DNA of 64,000 nt, taken from NCBI GenBank assembly GCA_018223385.1, contig JAGTTR010000003.1, positions 62,001 through 126,000 of the forward strand, read 5' to 3'. The notes under the pieces were generated by a model. It searched no databases. It worked only from the letters and a program-made list of their open reading frames with translations, and had not been told where the DNA came from. Below are positions 51,745 through 60,723 of this stretch, one piece after another (positions within the stretch are counted from its first letter, which is position 1; every line of letters starts with the position of its first letter). This DNA comes from Oscillospiraceae bacterium Marseille-Q3528. GTDB lineage: Bacteria > Bacillota > Clostridia > Lachnospirales > Lachnospiraceae. The position numbers were made by a program, and so were the translations under genes.

Positions 51745-52242
51745 ATGAAGAAGGAAAATTTTTCGATAATATTCAGCAGTTTAACCGGTAATACGAAGAA
51801 GCTGGCTGATACGATCCATGAAATGTTACCACATGATAAGTGTGATTATTTTGGAGAGAACGATTCACGGGTTCCTCAATCCGATCTGCTATATATCGGA
51901 TTTTGGACGGATAAAGGAAATGCAGACCATAAGACATTAGAATTGTTAGCCAAATTAAAAAACAAGAAGATTTTTCTGTTTGGAACGGCCGGTTTCGGTG
52001 GAAGTGATGTGTATTTTAAAAAGATTCTCGAACAGGTCAGACAGTCCATTGATTCAAGCAATGTTGTTATTGGCGAGTATATGTGTCAGGGGAAAATGCC
52101 GCTGTCTGTGCGTGAGCGATATATAAAAATGAAAGAAAGTCCGGAACATCCGGCGAATCTGGATATGTTGATTAAGAATTTTGACTGTGCGTTGTCTCAC
52201 CCTGACGGGGAGGATCTGGAAAGATTAAAAAGGTTGCTATGA
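51745..52242 (+). CDS. Flavodoxin family protein (BilS-like)
   Basis: A 165-residue flavodoxin-fold protein. The FMN phosphate loop is FSSLTGNTKKLAD (about 10-22; compare S/T-x-T-G-N-T). GFWTDKGNADHKTLELL (about 52-68) and FLFGTAGFGGSDVYF follow. Length and the GFWTDKG segment resemble BilS, a flavodoxin-like partner of gut bilirubin reductase. No BilR gene is adjacent, so an electron-transfer role with another partner is equally possible. ggagac precedes the ATG. Confidence 0.75.
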   Translation: MKKENFSIIFSSLTGNTKKLADTIHEMLPHDKCDYFGENDSRVPQSDLLYIGFWTDKGNADHKTLELLAKLKNKKIFLFGTAGFGGSDVYFKKILEQVRQSIDSSNVVIGEYMCQGKMPLSVRERYIKMKESPEHPANLDMLIKNFDCALSHPDGEDLERLKRLL

Positions 52243-52380
52243 AATGACAACTTCCATAAAACATCCATTGCTATCTGATCCTGTATCCGTATAATTCTTT
52301 TCCCACGGATAAACAGGAACAGATGCAGATAACAGGAATACAAAGACTGGAAAGATACATGAGAAAATGGTGGCAGGTAA

Positions 52381-52551
52381 TCACGAAAGAAAGGGCAGAT
52401 ATCCGGAAGCGGAAGGAAAGAGACAACAGCAGTTGCGACCGGTCAGACAGTGCCCCAAACAGGGGATACCAATTCCCTGTGGTGGCCGGGAATATGTCTG
52501 GGACTTTCTGCGCTGGTACTTGTACGAATATGCAGAGCAAATCGGGATTAA
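52381..52551 (+). pseudogene. C-terminal remnant of a sortase-anchored surface protein
   Basis: The frame from 52381 to the TAA at 52549-52551 reads as a polar linker, then TAVATGQTVPQTGDTNSLWW, a hydrophobic segment of about 16 residues and RICRANRD. This is a complete cell-wall sorting tail (VPQTGD, membrane span, positive end) without the body of the protein. No start or ribosome site fits. It points to a third surface-protein gene lost here. The surrounding gap (52243-52679) contains nothing else but the hairpin before spoIIID. Confidence 0.6.
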
Positions 52552-52633
52552 CGGTATGAGGACAAGCTGATGTGAATCATGTAGTAAACAATAGCGTATG
52601 CGGTACTGGATTTTAGCTAGACGTACATCCCGT

Positions 52634-52680
52634 CCCCCTCGCATAGATTGTAAAAAACAAACTATGCAGGGGGATTTTTT
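52634..52680 (+). promoter_or_regulatory. Hairpin covering the spoIIID ribosome site
   Basis: CCCCCT-C-GCATAG (52634-52646) pairs with CTATGCAGGGGG (52662-52673) with one bulged base. The 3' arm contains the AGGGGG ribosome site, and a T8 run leads into the TTG start codon. The element can act as a terminator or as a block on translation. Confidence 0.6.
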
Positions 52681-52940
52681 TGAAGGATTATATCGAGGAG
52701 CGAGCCGTTGAGATTGCGGAATATATTATAGAAAACAGTGCAACCGTGCGGCAGACGGCAAAAAAATTCGGAATCAGCAAGAGTACGGTACATAAGGATG
52801 TAACGGAACGGCTGAACCAGATCAATCCCGCACTGGCGGGACAGGCGAGGCAGGTTCTTGACGTGAACAAATCGGAGCGCCATATGCGGGGTGGAATGGC
52901 AACAAGAGAAAAATATCTGCATCAGCATGAGATAACATGA
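52680..52940 (+). CDS. spoIIID: Sporulation transcriptional regulator SpoIIID
   Basis: An 86-residue mother-cell regulator of sporulation. The N-terminus KDYIEERAVEIAEYIIENSATVR and the helix-turn-helix QTAKKFGISKSTVHKDV (about 26-42) are diagnostic. The start is TTG at 52680; the family consensus starts with MKDYIEER, so no longer start is plausible. The ribosome site GGGGG lies inside a hairpin, and the T-run of that hairpin joins the start codon. Confidence 0.95.
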   Translation: MKDYIEERAVEIAEYIIENSATVRQTAKKFGISKSTVHKDVTERLNQINPALAGQARQVLDVNKSERHMRGGMATREKYLHQHEIT

Positions 52941-53210
52941 CAAAATATTCTTGATTTCAAGTCATGCGAAACGGGCTGCCGGAATGTAGTCTGACAGCAG
53001 ATTTCAATCAGTTAGTGGTTAAAGCGTATCAGCTTAGGCGTCAGATTAATCTGTGCAGGTGCAATCGGCTTAAGCTGAAATGCTTTTAGGAGCTAACGTA
53101 AAAAGGCTGATGTAAAAACAGATAGGCGTAAAAATGTAAAAACATCAAAAATATCAAAAATCGAAATCAAAAGGATCGAAATCAAAAATAAATTTTTTTG
53201 TAAAAAAGGC
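52941..53210. other. Intergenic region with a possible structured RNA
   Basis: No gene is evident between spoIIID and the tRNA promoter. TCAGCTTA (53029-53036) pairs with TAAGCTGA (53071-53078) and encloses the palindrome AGATTAATCT. The right part has direct repeats of TCGAAATCAAAA. Both could be chance in such A+T-rich DNA. Confidence 0.35.
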
Positions 53211-53239
53211 TTGCATTTTCCTGAAACATCCTGTATAAT
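53211..53239 (+). promoter_or_regulatory. tRNA-Gln promoter
   Basis: TTGCAT (53211-53216) and TATAAT (53234-53239) lie 17 bases apart, 19 bases before the tRNA. Confidence 0.7.
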
Positions 53240-53258
53240 CCTCTTTGTTGGTAAGCGA

Positions 53259-53330
53259 TGGGCTATCGCCAAATGGTAAGGCAACGGACTCTGACTCCGT
53301 CATTTCAAGGTTCGAATCCTTGTAGCCCAG
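53259..53330 (+). tRNA. tRNA-Gln (anticodon CTG)
   Basis: The acceptor arm TGGGCTA pairs with TAGCCCA, with G as discriminator base. The D arm is GCC...GGC, the anticodon stem is ACGGA/TCCGT with loop CTCTGAC (anticodon CTG), and the T arm is CAAGG-TTCGAAT-CCTTG. The CCA end is not encoded. A promoter lies just upstream and a hairpin terminator follows at 53341. Confidence 0.95.
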
Positions 53331-53340
53331 TTTGCAGAAG

Positions 53341-53371
53341 AGGCTGTCTCAGATTCCTGGGGCAGCCTTTG
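53341..53371 (+). terminator. Terminator after tRNA-Gln
   Basis: AGGCTGTCTCAG pairs with CTGGGGCAGCCT (two G-T) around a short loop, then TTTG. Confidence 0.7.
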
Positions 53372-53475
53372 TTGTTACTAAACAAGCACCGGCCAAGGGA
53401 AAGAAAGATGCGCCGGGACTGTGCGGGATGGGTTCCTGCTATTGCTATGGCTAGAGAAGGAAAGGAAGGAACAGG

Positions 53476-54189
53476 ATGTACAGCTTTAAGAGCAGAGTGC
53501 GTTACAGTGAAGTGGGCAGTGACCAGAAGCTTTCTCTGGGTGGCCTGATCAATTATTTTCAGGATTGCAGTACATTTCATTCAGAAGATCTGGGATTGGG
53601 CATTGAATACATGGGGCCGAAGGGACAGGCGTGGATTCTTTCTTCCTGGCAGATCGTCATCAAACGGTTCCCGAAGCTCCTGGAGGAGATTGAGACAGGT
53701 ACCTGGGCCTACGATTTCAAAGGTTTTTACGGCATGCGTAATTACGCCATGAAGGATGCGGCTGGGGAGATGATCGCCTGGGCCAATTCCCTGTGGATCT
53801 TCATGGATGTGAACACCGGACGGCCCATCCGCATCACGCCGGAGCAGCTGCAGGGCTATACCAAGGAGGAAAGGCTGCCCATGGATTATGCCAGCCGGAA
53901 GCTGCCCATGCCGGAGGACATGACGCCCCAGGAGGGGATCGTCGTGCAGAAGCACCAGATCGACACAAATCAGCACGTAAACAACGGCCAGTATGTGATC
54001 ATGGCCATGGATTATCTGCCTGCGGATTATACGGTGGGGCAGATGCGGGCGGAATATAAGATTTCCGCCAGACTGGGGGATGTGATCATTCCTTATACTA
54101 AGGAGGAGAACGGGATCTACACCGTTGGCCTGTGCAACGAAGAGAAGAAGCCCTACGCGGTGGTGGAATTTTCCCCGCAGGAGGCATAG
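53476..54189 (+). CDS. Acyl-ACP thioesterase
   Basis: A 237-residue double hot-dog enzyme of the acyl-ACP thioesterase family (FatA/B-like), which releases fatty acids from ACP. The N-terminal hot dog (YSFKSRVRYSEVGSDQKLSLGGLINYFQDCS) and the second with the conserved DTNQHVNNGQYV (about 161-172, Asn/His site) are clear. An aaggaacagg site precedes the ATG. It is followed closely by cvfB. Bacterial members adjust membrane or exported fatty acids. Confidence 0.88.
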   Translation: MYSFKSRVRYSEVGSDQKLSLGGLINYFQDCSTFHSEDLGLGIEYMGPKGQAWILSSWQIVIKRFPKLLEEIETGTWAYDFKGFYGMRNYAMKDAAGEMIAWANSLWIFMDVNTGRPIRITPEQLQGYTKEERLPMDYASRKLPMPEDMTPQEGIVVQKHQIDTNQHVNNGQYVIMAMDYLPADYTVGQMRAEYKISARLGDVIIPYTKEENGIYTVGLCNEEKKPYAVVEFSPQEA

Positions 54190-54204
54190 AAAGGACGGAA
54201 AGAC

Positions 54205-55041
54205 ATGTTAAAATTAGGAGAAGTACAGACACTGACAGTCATTAAAAAAGTAGAGTTCGGCATTTATCTGGGCCTGGAGGACAACCCGGAGGAGCGGGTG
54301 CTGCTGCCGGGCAAGCAGGTGCCGGAGGGAACGAAGGTGGGCGATACGCTGGACGTGTTCCTTTACAAGGATTCCAGAGACCGGCTCATTGCCACCACCA
54401 GAGAACCCAAGGTGACGCTGGGCGGCCTGGCGGAGCTGACCGTTGCCGAGATCGGCAAGATCGGTGCATTCCTGGACTGGGGCCTGGAGAAGGATCTGTT
54501 CCTGCCCTTCCGGGAGCAGACGAGACGGGTGCGCAAGGGCGAGACATGCCTAGTGGCGCTCTACATCGACAAGAGTGAGCGGCTGTGTGCCACCATGAAC
54601 GTGTATCCTTATCTGCGGACGGATTCGCCTTACAAGAAGGACGATCATGTAAAAGGCACTATCTATGAGACGAGCAAGGAGTTCGGTGTGTTCGTGGCTG
54701 TGGACAACTGCTACTCTGCCCTGATCCCCAGAAGGGAGTGCTTCGGCGAGCTGCCGGTGGGCAAAGAGGTGGAGGCCCGGGTCACAGAGGTGAAGGAAGA
54801 CGGCAAGCTGAACTTAAGTATCCGGGAGAAAAGCTACTTACAGATGGACAAGGATGCAGAGCTGGTCATGCAGGTGATCAACGAGTTCGAGGGTGTCCTG
54901 CCTTTTAATGACAAAGTATCCCCGGAGGTCATCGACCGGGAATTTGGTTTGAGCAAAAATGCCTTCAAGCGGGCGGTGGGACGGCTTCTGAAGGAGAAGA
55001 AGATCGTCATCACCGAGAATCGAATTATGAAAGTGAAATGA
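54205..55041 (+). CDS. cvfB: S1-domain RNA-binding protein CvfB-like
   Basis: A 278-residue regulator with three S1-like RNA-binding domains and a C-terminal winged helix. Seen: VIKKVEFGIYLGLEDNPEERVLLPGKQVPEG (first), KIGAFLDWGLEKDLFLPFREQ (second), YETSKEFGVFVAVDNCYSALIPRREC (third), and the C-terminal VIDREFGLSKNAFKRAVGRLLKEKKI. CvfB influences virulence-factor expression in Staphylococcus. It follows the thioesterase gene by 15 bases, suggesting one operon. Confidence 0.88.
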   Translation: MLKLGEVQTLTVIKKVEFGIYLGLEDNPEERVLLPGKQVPEGTKVGDTLDVFLYKDSRDRLIATTREPKVTLGGLAELTVAEIGKIGAFLDWGLEKDLFLPFREQTRRVRKGETCLVALYIDKSERLCATMNVYPYLRTDSPYKKDDHVKGTIYETSKEFGVFVAVDNCYSALIPRRECFGELPVGKEVEARVTEVKEDGKLNLSIREKSYLQMDKDAELVMQVINEFEGVLPFNDKVSPEVIDREFGLSKNAFKRAVGRLLKEKKIVITENRIMKVK

Positions 55042-55205
55042 GAACCGATTTCAGACAACGCAAATTTGTCCGGGATGGACAATAATATCCGTGACGAAAG
55101 TGGTCTGCATCGGTTCACATACGGACAGGATGAGACGTGGCAGCAGCGAATACCAGATATCATAATAGAAGAATGGTTACAGAATGTGAAAGGAGAATCA
55201 TCGTT

Positions 55206-55583
55206 ATGACAAAAAAAGCAATCAGCACAGACAAGGCACCGGCAGCCATCGGCCCCTATTCCCAGGCCATTGAGATCGGCAATCTGATCTTCACCTCCGG
55301 CGTGATCCCGGTGGTTCCGGCCACAGGGGAGATCCCTTCCGGTGTGGAGGCACAGGCAGAGCAGGCCTTTGCCAACCTGACAGAGCTTCTGAAGGCAGCA
55401 GGCACTTCCACAAAGAAAACCGTGAAAACCACCGTATTTATCAAGAATATGGATGACTTTGGAAAGATCAATGAGATCTATGCCAGATACTTCCAGGGCG
55501 TTTTCCCGGCAAGATCCTGCGTAGAAGTGGCAAGATTGCCCAAAGATGTGCTCATTGAGATCGAAGCCATTGCTGAAAAGTAG
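55206..55583 (+). CDS. ridA: RidA family reactive intermediate/imine deaminase
   Basis: A 125-residue enzyme that hydrolyses reactive enamines/imines released by PLP enzymes such as threonine dehydratase. APAAIGPYSQAIEIGNLIFTSGVIP (about 12-36) and ARSCVEVARLPKDVLIEIEAIA (with the conserved Arg) are diagnostic. An aaaggag site precedes the ATG at 55206. A threonine dehydratase gene lies elsewhere in the window. A strong terminator follows. Confidence 0.93.
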   Translation: MTKKAISTDKAPAAIGPYSQAIEIGNLIFTSGVIPVVPATGEIPSGVEAQAEQAFANLTELLKAAGTSTKKTVKTTVFIKNMDDFGKINEIYARYFQGVFPARSCVEVARLPKDVLIEIEAIAEK

Positions 55584-55596
55584 AAAAGAAGCCTTA

Positions 55597-55622
55597 AAAG
55601 CCCCGTTTTTTCGGGGCTTTTC
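55597..55622 (+). terminator. Intrinsic terminator after ridA
   Basis: AAAAGCCCCG and CGGGGCTTTT are perfectly paired around a T-rich loop. Confidence 0.85.
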
Positions 55623-55661
55623 TGCTGTTTTTCACAAACTTCAAAAAAACATCAAAAATCG

Positions 55662-55690
55662 TTTGATTTTTAACAGTTCCATGCTATAAT
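55662..55690 (+). promoter_or_regulatory. SigA-type promoter
   Basis: TTTGAT (55662-55667) and TATAAT (55685-55690) with a 17-base spacer, upstream of the small gene at 55747. Confidence 0.55.
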
Positions 55691-55746
55691 CAAGGCGAAA
55701 AGCAAGAAATGAGAAGAGTACAGAAGATTATGAGGAGGAATTGGGT

Positions 55747-55986
55747 ATGAAGATTCAGAACATTACAAACGTAGACGGATTTTTTAAAGTAATTGACAGC
55801 TGCAAGGGCAAAGTAGAGCTGATCACCAGCGAGGGCGACGTATTAAACCTGAAGTCCAAATTATGCCAGTATGTTTCCCTGGCAAATATTTTTTCCAATC
55901 AGGCGTACATTCCGGAGCTGGAGCTGAAAGCTTATGATGAGGGCGACGTGGAGAAGCTGATCGACTTCATGATGAGCGGCAACTAA
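55747..55986 (+). CDS. Small conserved-looking protein of unknown function
   Basis: A 79-residue protein (MKIQNITNVDGFFKVIDSCKG at the start, FSNQAYIPELELKAY later). I recognise no domain. ggaggaatt sits before the ATG at 55747, and it has a good promoter and a normal codon pattern, so it is very likely real. It stands alone between the ridA terminator and dnaE. Its beta-alpha pattern and short length would suit a small regulator or binding protein. Confidence 0.65.
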   Translation: MKIQNITNVDGFFKVIDSCKGKVELITSEGDVLNLKSKLCQYVSLANIFSNQAYIPELELKAYDEGDVEKLIDFMMSGN

Positions 55987-56209
55987 GCGACGGGCAGTCT
56001 AACACACATCACCAGAATAAGAAAACGAAGATAGAATGGGAGAAGTCTCCGCTGGCAGAGAATGCCGGACGGGGGCTTTTCTTTTTTTTACACAGGGCAT
56101 TTGGAAAAAGTTTTATGCCCTCTTTTTTCGCTTATAAAAAAATGTTATACTATAAGATACGCCACGCATAATTACTTTTACATGATAGAAAAAAACAGGG
56201 AGGATCGCC

Positions 56210-59200
56210 ATGGAATTTACACATCTGCATGTCCACACGGAGTACAGCCTGCTGGACGGTTCAAATAAGATCAAAGAGTGCATTCAGCGGGTAAAGGAGC
56301 TGGGCATGGACAGCTGTGCCATCACCGACCATGGCGTCATGTTCGGCGTCATTGATTTTTACCGGGCGGCCAGGGAGGCGGGCATCAATCCGATCCTGGG
56401 CTGTGAGGTGTATGTGGCGCCCAATTCCCGGTTTGACCGTGAGGTTGGCGGCGGTGAGGACCGGTATTATCATCTGGTGCTGCTGGCGGAGAACAACACG
56501 GGCTATGCCAACCTGATGAAAATTGTGTCCAAGGGCTTCGTGGAGGGCTACTATTACCGTCCGCGGGTGGACAAGGAGCTTTTGAAAAAATATCACGAGG
56601 GCATCATCGCTTTGAGCGCCTGCCTGGCCGGAGAGGTGCCCCGTTATATTCAGAAAAATTTATACGATGAGGCGAAGAAGCGGGCGCTGGAGTACCGGGA
56701 TATTTTCGGGGAAAACAATTACTTCCTGGAGCTGCAGGATCACGGCATCCCCCAGCAGCAGACGGTGAACCAGCAGCTGCTGCGCATGAGCCAGGAGACG
56801 GGCATTCCGCTGATGGTGACCAACGACGTGCACTACACCTACGAGGAGGATGCGGTGCCCCACGACATTCTGCTCTGCCTGCAGACGGGCAAGAAGCTGG
56901 CGGACGAGGACCGGATGCGCTACGAGGGCGGCCAGTATTACCTGAAATCCCCGGAGGAGATGGAGCGGCTGTTCCCCTATGCCAAAGAGGCCATTGCCAA
57001 TACCCATAAAATCGCAGAGCGTTGTCACGTGGAGATCGAGTTCGGCGTGACGAAGCTGCCCCGGTACGATGTGCCCGACGGGTATACGTCCTGGGAATAC
57101 CTGAATAAACTGTGTGATGAGGGATTTGCAAGGCGTTACCCGGACGACGACGGGACACTGCGCGAGCAGCTGGATTACGAGCTGTCCATCATCCAGAAAA
57201 TGGGTTACGTGGATTATTTTCTCATTGTGTGGGATTTCATCAATTATGCCAGAAGCCAGGACATCATGGTGGGCCCAGGCCGTGGATCGGCGGCAGGCAG
57301 CATCGTTTCCTATGCGCTGGGCATCACGAACATTGATCCGGTGCGGTATCAGCTGCTGTTTGAGCGTTTCCTGAATCCGGAGCGGGTGTCCATGCCAGAT
57401 ATTGACGTGGATTTCTGCTTCGAACGGCGGCAGGAGGTCATCGACTATGTGGTGCGCAAATACGGCAAAGACCGGGTGGTGCAGATCGTCACCTTCGGTA
57501 CGCTGGCGGCCAAGGGTGTCATCCGGGACGTGGGCCGAGTCATGGATCTGCCCTATTCCTTCGTGGATTCCATTGCAAAAATGGTGCCCAACGAGCTGAA
57601 CATCACCATAGACAAGGCGCTGGTGGAAAATCCCGAGCTGCGCAAGATATACCAGACTGACGAGCGGGTGAAGAACCTCATCGACATGTCCAAGCGGCTG
57701 GAGGGGCTGCCCCGGCACACGTCCATGCATGCGGCGGGCGTGGTCATCAGCCAGAAGGAAGTGGACGATTACGTGCCCCTGTCCCGGGCATCCGACGGTT
57801 CCATCACCACCCAGTTTACCATGACAACGTTGGAAGAACTGGGCCTTCTGAAAATGGATTTCCTGGGCCTCCGCACCCTCACGGTGATCCAGAACGCGGT
57901 GCGCATGGCGGAGAAAAGCAGCGGAAAACACATCGACATCGACCACATTGATTTTGACGATAAAGCGGTACTGGATTCCCTGGGCACCGGTAAGACCGAT
58001 GGCGTGTTCCAGCTGGAAAGTACGGGCATGAAAAACTTCATGAAGGAGTTGAAGCCCCAGAGCCTGGAGGACATCATCGCCGGTATTTCCTTGTACCGTC
58101 CGGGCCCCATGGATTTCATCCCCCAGTACATCCGGGGCAAAAACCATCCCGAGACGATCACCTACGACTGCCCGGAGTTGGAATCCATCCTGAAACCCAC
58201 CTACGGCTGTATCGTTTACCAGGAGCAGGTCATGCAGATCGTGCAGAAGCTGGCCGGGTATACGCTGGGCCGAAGCGATCTGGTGCGCCGTGCCATGTCC
58301 AAGAAAAAAGCGGCTGTCATGGAAAAGGAGCGCCGCAATTTCGTGTACGGCAACCCGGAGGAGGGGGTGCCCGGCTGTATCGCCCGAGGCATTTCCGAGC
58401 AGGTGGCCAACAAGATTTACGACGAAATGATCGATTTCGCAAAATATGCCTTCAACAAATCCCATGCGGCGGCCTATGCGGTGGTATCTTATCAGACAGC
58501 CTGGTTAAAATACTACTATCCGGTGGAATTTATGGCGGCGCTCATGACGTCGGTCATTGATAACCCGGGAAAAGTTTCCGAATATATTCTGACCTGCCGG
58601 CAGATGGGTATTCAGATCCTGCCCCCGGACATCAACGAGGGCGAGGGCGGTTTTTCCGTTTCAGGGCAGAACATCCGCTACGGTCTGACGGCCATCAAGA
58701 GCATCGGCCGCCCGGTCATTGCAGCGCTGGTAAAGGAACGCCAGGAAAACGGTCCCTACAAGGATCTGAAGGATTTCATCAGCCGTCTGACCAGCAAGGA
58801 GGTCAACAAGCGTACCATCGAAAACTTCATCAAAGCCGGCGCCCTGGACAACATGGGCGGTACAAGACGGCAGCTGATGATGGTATACGTGCAGATCATG
58901 GATCAGGTCAATCAGGAGAAAAAATATTCCATGACCGGCCAGATGAGCCTGTTTGATTTTGTGGGGGAAGAGGAGAAAAAGGATTTCGACATTCCCATGC
59001 CCAACGTGGGCGAGTATGATAAGGAAACGATGCTTGCTTTTGAAAAAGAAGTGCTGGGCATTTATGTCAGCGGCCATCCGCTGGAAAAATATGAGGAGCG
59101 CTGGAGAAAGAGCATCACGGCGGTGACGGCGGATTTCCAGTGGGACGACGAGGTACATGCGGCCAAGGTACACGACGGCGCCCGGGCGGTCATTGGCGGC

Positions 59201-59692
59201 ATGCTCGCGGAAAAAACGATCAAATATACGAAAAACAACCAGGTGATGGCATTTCTCACCATCGAGGATCTGGTGGGAACGGTGGAGGTCATCGTTTTTC
59301 CCCGGGATTATGAGAAAAACGCCCCGCTGCTCACGGAGGATGCCAAGATTTTTGTGGTGGGACGGGTGTCCGGCGAGGAGGAGAAGGCCAGCAAGCTCAT
59401 CTGCGAGAAAATCGTGCCCTTTGACGAGGCCAGAAAAGAGCTTTGGATCAAGTTCCCGGATCCGGCAGCCTATCAGGAAAAGGCAGCTGAACTGATGCCC
59501 ATTCTGCGCCAGTCCGACGGGCAGGACAGTGTGGTGATCTATGTGGAGAATCCGAAAGCCATGAAGCGTCTGCCGCCTTCTGACAGCGTGTCTGCGGATG
59601 ATGGGCTCATCGAACAGCTGGTGTCGGTTTTTGGCAGAGAGAATGTGAAACTTGTGGAGAAAGGCATTGAAAATACAGGGCGGATGCTTTAA
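56210..59692 (+). CDS. dnaE: DNA polymerase III subunit alpha
   Basis: An 1160-residue replicative polymerase of the DnaE type. Domains in order: PHP (HLHVHTEYSLLDGSNKI, about 5-20), the palm with PDIDVDFCFERRQEVIDYV (catalytic aspartates, about 397-415) and GPGRGSAAGSIVSY (about 355-368), the helical fingers and thumb, a helix-hairpin-helix region (about 830-880), and an OB-fold (about 985-1060). It lacks the exonuclease insert of PolC. A ggagga site precedes the ATG. It is followed by pfkA after 56 bases. Confidence 0.96.
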   Translation: MEFTHLHVHTEYSLLDGSNKIKECIQRVKELGMDSCAITDHGVMFGVIDFYRAAREAGINPILGCEVYVAPNSRFDREVGGGEDRYYHLVLLAENNTGYANLMKIVSKGFVEGYYYRPRVDKELLKKYHEGIIALSACLAGEVPRYIQKNLYDEAKKRALEYRDIFGENNYFLELQDHGIPQQQTVNQQLLRMSQETGIPLMVTNDVHYTYEEDAVPHDILLCLQTGKKLADEDRMRYEGGQYYLKSPEEMERLFPYAKEAIANTHKIAERCHVEIEFGVTKLPRYDVPDGYTSWEYLNKLCDEGFARRYPDDDGTLREQLDYELSIIQKMGYVDYFLIVWDFINYARSQDIMVGPGRGSAAGSIVSYALGITNIDPVRYQLLFERFLNPERVSMPDIDVDFCFERRQEVIDYVVRKYGKDRVVQIVTFGTLAAKGVIRDVGRVMDLPYSFVDSIAKMVPNELNITIDKALVENPELRKIYQTDERVKNLIDMSKRLEGLPRHTSMHAAGVVISQKEVDDYVPLSRASDGSITTQFTMTTLEELGLLKMDFLGLRTLTVIQNAVRMAEKSSGKHIDIDHIDFDDKAVLDSLGTGKTDGVFQLESTGMKNFMKELKPQSLEDIIAGISLYRPGPMDFIPQYIRGKNHPETITYDCPELESILKPTYGCIVYQEQVMQIVQKLAGYTLGRSDLVRRAMSKKKAAVMEKERRNFVYGNPEEGVPGCIARGISEQVANKIYDEMIDFAKYAFNKSHAAAYAVVSYQTAWLKYYYPVEFMAALMTSVIDNPGKVSEYILTCRQMGIQILPPDINEGEGGFSVSGQNIRYGLTAIKSIGRPVIAALVKERQENGPYKDLKDFISRLTSKEVNKRTIENFIKAGALDNMGGTRRQLMMVYVQIMDQVNQEKKYSMTGQMSLFDFVGEEEKKDFDIPMPNVGEYDKETMLAFEKEVLGIYVSGHPLEKYEERWRKSITAVTADFQWDDEVHAAKVHDGARAVIGGMLAEKTIKYTKNNQVMAFLTIEDLVGTVEVIVFPRDYEKNAPLLTEDAKIFVVGRVSGEEEKASKLICEKIVPFDEARKELWIKFPDPAAYQEKAAELMPILRQSDGQDSVVIYVENPKAMKRLPPSDSVSADDGLIEQLVSVFGRENVKLVEKGIENTGRML

Positions 59693-59748
59693 AATAAGAT
59701 GGGATTAGGAGTATTGGGTACAGATAAACAGGGACAGGAGGAAGAGTT

Positions 59749-60723
59749 ATGGCAAAGGAAATCCATACAATAGGTGTCCTGACCAGCGGCGGAGATGCGC
59801 CGGGGATGAATGCTGCCATTCGGGCAGTGGTTCGCCGGGCGATTATCAGTGGCCGGAAGGTGAAAGGCATTAAGAAGGGCTATAATGGTCTTCTCAATGA
59901 GGAGATTGTGGATATGGATGTGACATCGGTTTCCGATATCATCCAGCGGGGCGGAACCGTTCTTTATACCGCAAGATGTAAGGAATTTGTTACCCCGGAG
60001 GGGCAGAAGGAAGGCGCAGAGATCTGCAGGAAGCACGGTATCGACGGGCTTATCGTTATCGGCGGAGACGGATCTTTCAGGGGCGCACAGAAGCTGGCCG
60101 CTCTGGGCATCAATACGGTGGGCATTCCGGGAACCATTGACCTGGACATTGCCTGCACCGATTATACCATTGGATTTGACACGGCAGTGAACACGGCCAT
60201 GGAGGCCATTGACAAGGTGCGCGACACCTCCACCTCCCATGAGCGGTGCAGCATCATCGAGGTTATGGGAAGAAATGCCGGATATCTGGCGCTCTGGTGC
60301 GGCATTGCCAACGGCGCGGAGGATATTCTCCTTCCCGAGCGATACGATTACGATGAGCAGAAGCTCATTGACAATATCATCAACAACCGGAAAAAAGGCA
60401 AGAAGCATCATATCATCGTCAACGCAGAGGGTATCGGCCACTCCGCCAGTATGGCGAAACGCATCGAGGCAGCCACAGGTGTGGAGACGAGAGCAACGAT
60501 CCTGGGCCACATGCAGCGCGGCGGCAGCCCCACCTGCAGAGACCGGGTATACGCATCCATGATGGGCGCCTATGCGGTGGATCTGCTGTGCGCAGGCAAG
60601 AGCAACCGCGTGGTGGCATACAAGAACGGTGCATTTGTGGATTATGATATTGATGAGGCGCTGGCCATGAAGAAGGACATCTCGGCTTACGAGTTCGAGG
60701 TCAGCAGAACCCTGTCGGTGTAA
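59749..60723 (+). CDS. pfkA: ATP-dependent 6-phosphofructokinase
   Basis: Phosphorylates fructose 6-phosphate in glycolysis. The 324-residue length fits the bacterial form. Seen: LTSGGDAPGMNAAIR (ATP site, about 9-23), GGDGSFRGA (about 103-111), PGTIDLDI with the catalytic Asp (about 126-133) and EVMGRNAG (about 167-174). aggagg precedes the ATG. The gene order dnaE-pfkA is common in Firmicutes. The hairpin repeat copy 2 starts in its stop codon. Confidence 0.96.
   Translation: MAKEIHTIGVLTSGGDAPGMNAAIRAVVRRAIISGRKVKGIKKGYNGLLNEEIVDMDVTSVSDIIQRGGTVLYTARCKEFVTPEGQKEGAEICRKHGIDGLIVIGGDGSFRGAQKLAALGINTVGIPGTIDLDIACTDYTIGFDTAVNTAMEAIDKVRDTSTSHERCSIIEVMGRNAGYLALWCGIANGAEDILLPERYDYDEQKLIDNIINNRKKGKKHHIIVNAEGIGHSASMAKRIEAATGVETRATILGHMQRGGSPTCRDRVYASMMGAYAVDLLCAGKSNRVVAYKNGAFVDYDIDEALAMKKDISAYEFEVSRTLSV

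Noticed and set aside
53258..53548. A 96-codon frame over the tRNA
   Set aside because: It covers tRNA-Gln and its terminator and overlaps the thioesterase start in another frame.
56660..58465. Long open frames opposite dnaE (601 codons) and mfd (536 codons)
   Set aside because: They are antisense shadows of strongly conserved genes, rich in His, Leu and Gln, with no ribosome sites or known domains.
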